From assembly GCA_050117725.1 (NCBI GenBank), contig JASFME010000076.1, forward strand, positions 1 to 9,392: a DNA stretch of 9,392 nt, given 5' to 3'. Source of the DNA: JASFJH01 sp050117725 (GTDB taxonomy: Bacteria; Pseudomonadota; Gammaproteobacteria; AKS1). The translations under genes were made by a program, and so were the position numbers. Below, piece after piece: positions 7,055-9,392 of this stretch (position 1 is the stretch's first letter; every line of letters starts with the position of its first letter). The notes below the pieces were generated by a model, which was not told where the DNA came from, did not search any database, and was given only the letters and a program-made list of their open reading frames with translations.

Positions 7055-8490
7055 TGGGTCCTTAAACGCGGATCAAAGGCATCGCGCACGGCATCGGCGA
7101 GCAGGTTGGCGGCCAACACGAGCAAAAACATAAACACGAATGCCGCCATCAGCGACCACCAGACGATCGGTTCACGCGCCATTTCCAGGCGCGCGCTGTT
7201 GATCATATTACCCCAGCTGATCATGGAAGGATCGACACCGACACCGACGTATGACAGGACGGCCTCGGCCAGCACGAGTCCGCTGAAGTCGAGCACGATC
7301 ACGATCAGCACAATGTGCATCGTGTTTGGCAGCAGGTGCCGGCTGATGATGCGCGCACTGCTCACCCCGAAGGCCTGCGCGGCCTGGATGTAATCCACCT
7401 CGCGCAGCTTCAATACCTCGCCACGCAGCAGACGACACAGTGACGTCCAGCTCGTGATGCCGAGAATCATGCACAGAAACAACAGGCGGATGTCGGCACG
7501 TTGCGTCACCGATCTGAACAGATCGGGATGACTGTCGATATAGGCCTGCATGATCAGCACGGCGGCGGCAATCAATAATATACCGGGGATCGAACTCAGC
7601 GTCGTATACAGATACTGGATCACATCGTCGATCCAGCCGCGGAAATAACCGGCCATGATGCCAAACAGGATCGCAAACGGCAGCATCACGAGCGTCGTCA
7701 ACGTGCCAATTAACAGCCCGGTACGGATACTCTTCAGACTTTGATAAAACACGTCGGTACCGACCTTGTCCGTGCCCAGCACGTGATAATGTGGTGCCAG
7801 TTGCAGGGCCAGCATGAACACGAGCACGAGCAGGCCGGCGGTCGCCAGTAACGATTTCCATGGATAACCCGTCTCACCGTTCCACATCTGGCGCAACATG
7901 GCCGTCAAACAGGTACGTGCGCGACGCGCCTGCCACCAGGCCAGCGCAAAGACCAGCACGGCGACAACAATAACTGAATGCAAGACCGCGTTGAGGCTGC
8001 GCTGCCGCACATCCGGCCACAACTGGCGGTCAGGATCATCAAGATGCGCCGCACCATGCACAAGGCGCGGGTAGTCGCGTGTCACGCTGCCGTCCGGCAG
8101 TTCGATACTTTCCTTGGTATACAGGTGGGCGGCAAACGGTGAGGAATACGTTGTTTCAGTTTGCGTCTTGAGCGGTAATACAAGCCGGTCGAGCAGGCTG
8201 TACACTTCGGCGGAATAACGTACTCCCCCACCCTCCGGTTTCGCTACTGGTACGCGGAAATGCACCGAGTCCAGCAAGCCGATACCGATATAGGTCAGCA
8301 TGACCACGAGGGCGCTCATCGCCAGGCGTCGCCGCAGGACGGAACGCCAGGGGGCACGCAGGTGTTCATGGCGGCGGGCATAGATGACAAAGGCGGTAAT
8401 CGCGCCCACCAGCAGATAAACCAGCCAGTCCGTCCAGAGCACCTCAGGCCTGACTGACCACCAATGGAATGTGAATGTATCGCCCGGCAT
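7051..8490 (-). CDS. Oligopeptide-type ABC importer permease, DppC/OppC-like, with long N-terminal extension
   Basis: The 479-residue product ends in a standard DppC-like permease. The membrane segment at about 212-231 is followed by the family stretch HYHVLGTDKVGTDVF (about 234-248). Several hydrophobic helices follow, then a cytoplasmic EAA-type coupling loop (about 358-380, EVDYIQAAQAFG) that should contact the ATPase, and the C-terminal DAFDPRLR. Most DppC proteins have about 300 residues; here about 180 precede the core. They contain two extra membrane segments (about 22-38 and 55-73), a presumed periplasmic stretch of about 90 residues, and a third segment (about 168-186). Basic loops (RRHEHLRAPWRSVLRRR and the stretch after the third segment) fit a positive-inside topology. 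I chose the ATG at 8490. A TTG at 8496, which overlaps the upstream stop as TTGA and sits better relative to an AGG, would add two residues. It overlaps the ATPase start. Confidence 0.9.
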   Translation of the reverse strand: MPGDTFTFHWWSVRPEVLWTDWLVYLLVGAITAFVIYARRHEHLRAPWRSVLRRRLAMSALVVMLTYIGIGLLDSVHFRVPVAKPEGGGVRYSAEVYSLLDRLVLPLKTQTETTYSSPFAAHLYTKESIELPDGSVTRDYPRLVHGAAHLDDPDRQLWPDVRQRSLNAVLHSVIVVAVLVFALAWWQARRARTCLTAMLRQMWNGETGYPWKSLLATAGLLVLVFMLALQLAPHYHVLGTDKVGTDVFYQSLKSIRTGLLIGTLTTLVMLPFAILFGIMAGYFRGWIDDVIQYLYTTLSSIPGILLIAAAVLIMQAYIDSHPDLFRSVTQRADIRLLFLCMILGITSWTSLCRLLRGEVLKLREVDYIQAAQAFGVSSARIISRHLLPNTMHIVLIVIVLDFSGLVLAEAVLSYVGVGVDPSMISWGNMINSARLEMAREPIVWWSLMAAFVFMFLLVLAANLLADAVRDAFDPRLRTQ

Positions 8491-8492
8491 AC

Positions 8493-9392
8493 TCAATGCA
8501 ACCTGATACGTGGATCCACCACGGTGTAGGAAATATCGGTCAGGATCAGACCAATGATGTACAGCACTGAACCGAGGAACACCATCGCCTTCACAATCGC
8601 AAAATCCTGTGCGTAGATAGCATCAATTGTGTAACTACCCAGCCCGGGGATACCGAAGAAGGATTCGATGAGCAGGCTGCCCATGAACAGGCTGGGGATC
8701 ACAACCACAACCCCGGTCAGGATCGGCACGAGCGCATTCTTCAACACGTGCCGGAACAATACGCGCAACTCCGACAGGCCCTTGGCGCGCGCCGTACGTA
8801 CATAGTCCTTGTTGATCTCCTCGAGAAATATGGTGCGATACCAGCGTGTACCCGGACCAATCGCACCGATGACGCCAATCACGACCGGCAGGATCAGGAA
8901 CTTGATCGCCTCCGGGCCCGTGTCATAACCGGAGATCGGGACAAGGTGCCATAACTTGCTCACGAGATACTGGCCACCGATGATATAAAACAGCGTTGAG
9001 ATGGACATGAGGATCACGCCAAGCACCACGCCGGACATGTCGATATATGTCCCGCGAAAAAATGCCAGCAACATCGACAGCGTAATATTCACGAGCAGAC
9101 CGACCAGAAATATGGGCAAGGCAATCGCCAGGCTCGGCCACATGCGCTGTTTTATGTCCTGCCCGATATCCCGACCATCATCGGCCGTGCCGAAATCAAA
9201 CACAAACAGGCGCACGGATTTTTCAAAAAAAATCGTCTCGGTAACACTGTCGATGCCTTCAGCCTCGGTGTTATACAGCAACGGCTTGTCATAACCGCGC
9301 TCGGCCTTCCATTTCTGGATCGCTTCGGGTGTCACATGCTTCACACCAAGGTTAATGCGCGCCATGTTGTCCGGGCTGTTCACGACAAAAAA
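8493..9392 (-). CDS. Oligopeptide-type ABC importer permease, DppB/OppB-like, 5' end cut by window edge
   Basis: The frame is open to the window edge and gives 299 residues. The first residues (FFVVNSPDNMARINLG) look like the end of the first membrane helix and the start of the periplasmic loop of DppB-type permeases, so the start codon and first helix lie outside the window. A GTG at 9383 is in frame but would remove that helix and is not the likely start. Membrane helices lie at about 84-112, 119-147, 161-180, 221-242 and 266-288. The EAA coupling loop is at about 190-208 (EEINKDYVRTARAKGLSE), where the permease docks on the ATPase. The C-terminus VDPRIRLH is typical of the family. A periplasmic insert of about 50 residues (16-65) separates the first two helices. 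The stop codon TGA at 8495-8493 touches the start of the DppC-like gene, so coupled translation is likely. Confidence 0.92.
   Translation of the reverse strand, partial: FFVVNSPDNMARINLGVKHVTPEAIQKWKAERGYDKPLLYNTEAEGIDSVTETIFFEKSVRLFVFDFGTADDGRDIGQDIKQRMWPSLAIALPIFLVGLLVNITLSMLLAFFRGTYIDMSGVVLGVILMSISTLFYIIGGQYLVSKLWHLVPISGYDTGPEAIKFLILPVVIGVIGAIGPGTRWYRTIFLEEINKDYVRTARAKGLSELRVLFRHVLKNALVPILTGVVVVIPSLFMGSLLIESFFGIPGLGSYTIDAIYAQDFAIVKAMVFLGSVLYIIGLILTDISYTVVDPRIRLH

Noticed and set aside
1..9392. CRISPR array, transposon, tRNA or rRNA
   Set aside because: No regularly spaced repeats, transposase-like product, terminal inverted repeats, or tRNA/rRNA signatures were seen on either strand.

Overview
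The window reads as chromosomal DNA of a gammaproteobacterium. RhlE, DeaD/CsdA, ArfB and SprT all closely match the enterobacterial proteins as I remember them, and codon use in the main part is moderately GC-rich. No species can be named from the sequence alone. Every gene I can support lies on the minus strand, so transcription runs from high to low coordinates.

Region A (about 5042-9392) is the distal part of an oligopeptide-type ABC importer operon. In transcription order it holds a DppB/OppB-like permease whose N-terminus lies past the window edge, a DppC/OppC-like permease with an unusually long N-terminal membrane region, and a double ATPase in which the OppD-like and OppF-like subunits are one polypeptide. 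The three genes overlap or touch (stop and start codons share bases), so they are probably translationally coupled. The solute-binding protein expected for such an importer is not in the window; it may lie upstream of the DppB-like gene.

Region B (4704-5041) is a 338-base gap with no gene. It separates the importer from the helicases and holds a perfect TATAAT hexamer and a short stem-loop upstream of rhlE.

Region C (325-4703) is a run of RNA and translation genes: rhlE, deaD, arfB and sprT. RhlE and DeaD are DEAD-box helicases whose enterobacterial homologues act in large-subunit assembly, chiefly in the cold. ArfB releases peptides from stalled ribosomes. SprT is a putative zinc metallopeptidase. 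arfB and sprT are 2 bases apart; deaD and arfB, and rhlE and deaD, are separated by 76 and 98 bases.

Region D (1-324) is visibly more AT-rich. It holds the start of a gene with a GTG start, a good ribosome binding site and a clear DinB/DfsB-like N-terminus, truncated by the window edge.

I found no rRNA, tRNA, CRISPR array, insertion sequence, integrase or convincing intrinsic terminator. The window is mostly ordinary housekeeping and transport sequence. The points most worth a second look are the partial DinB-like gene in AT-rich DNA, the extended DppC-like permease with its fused ATPase, and the rhlE leader.
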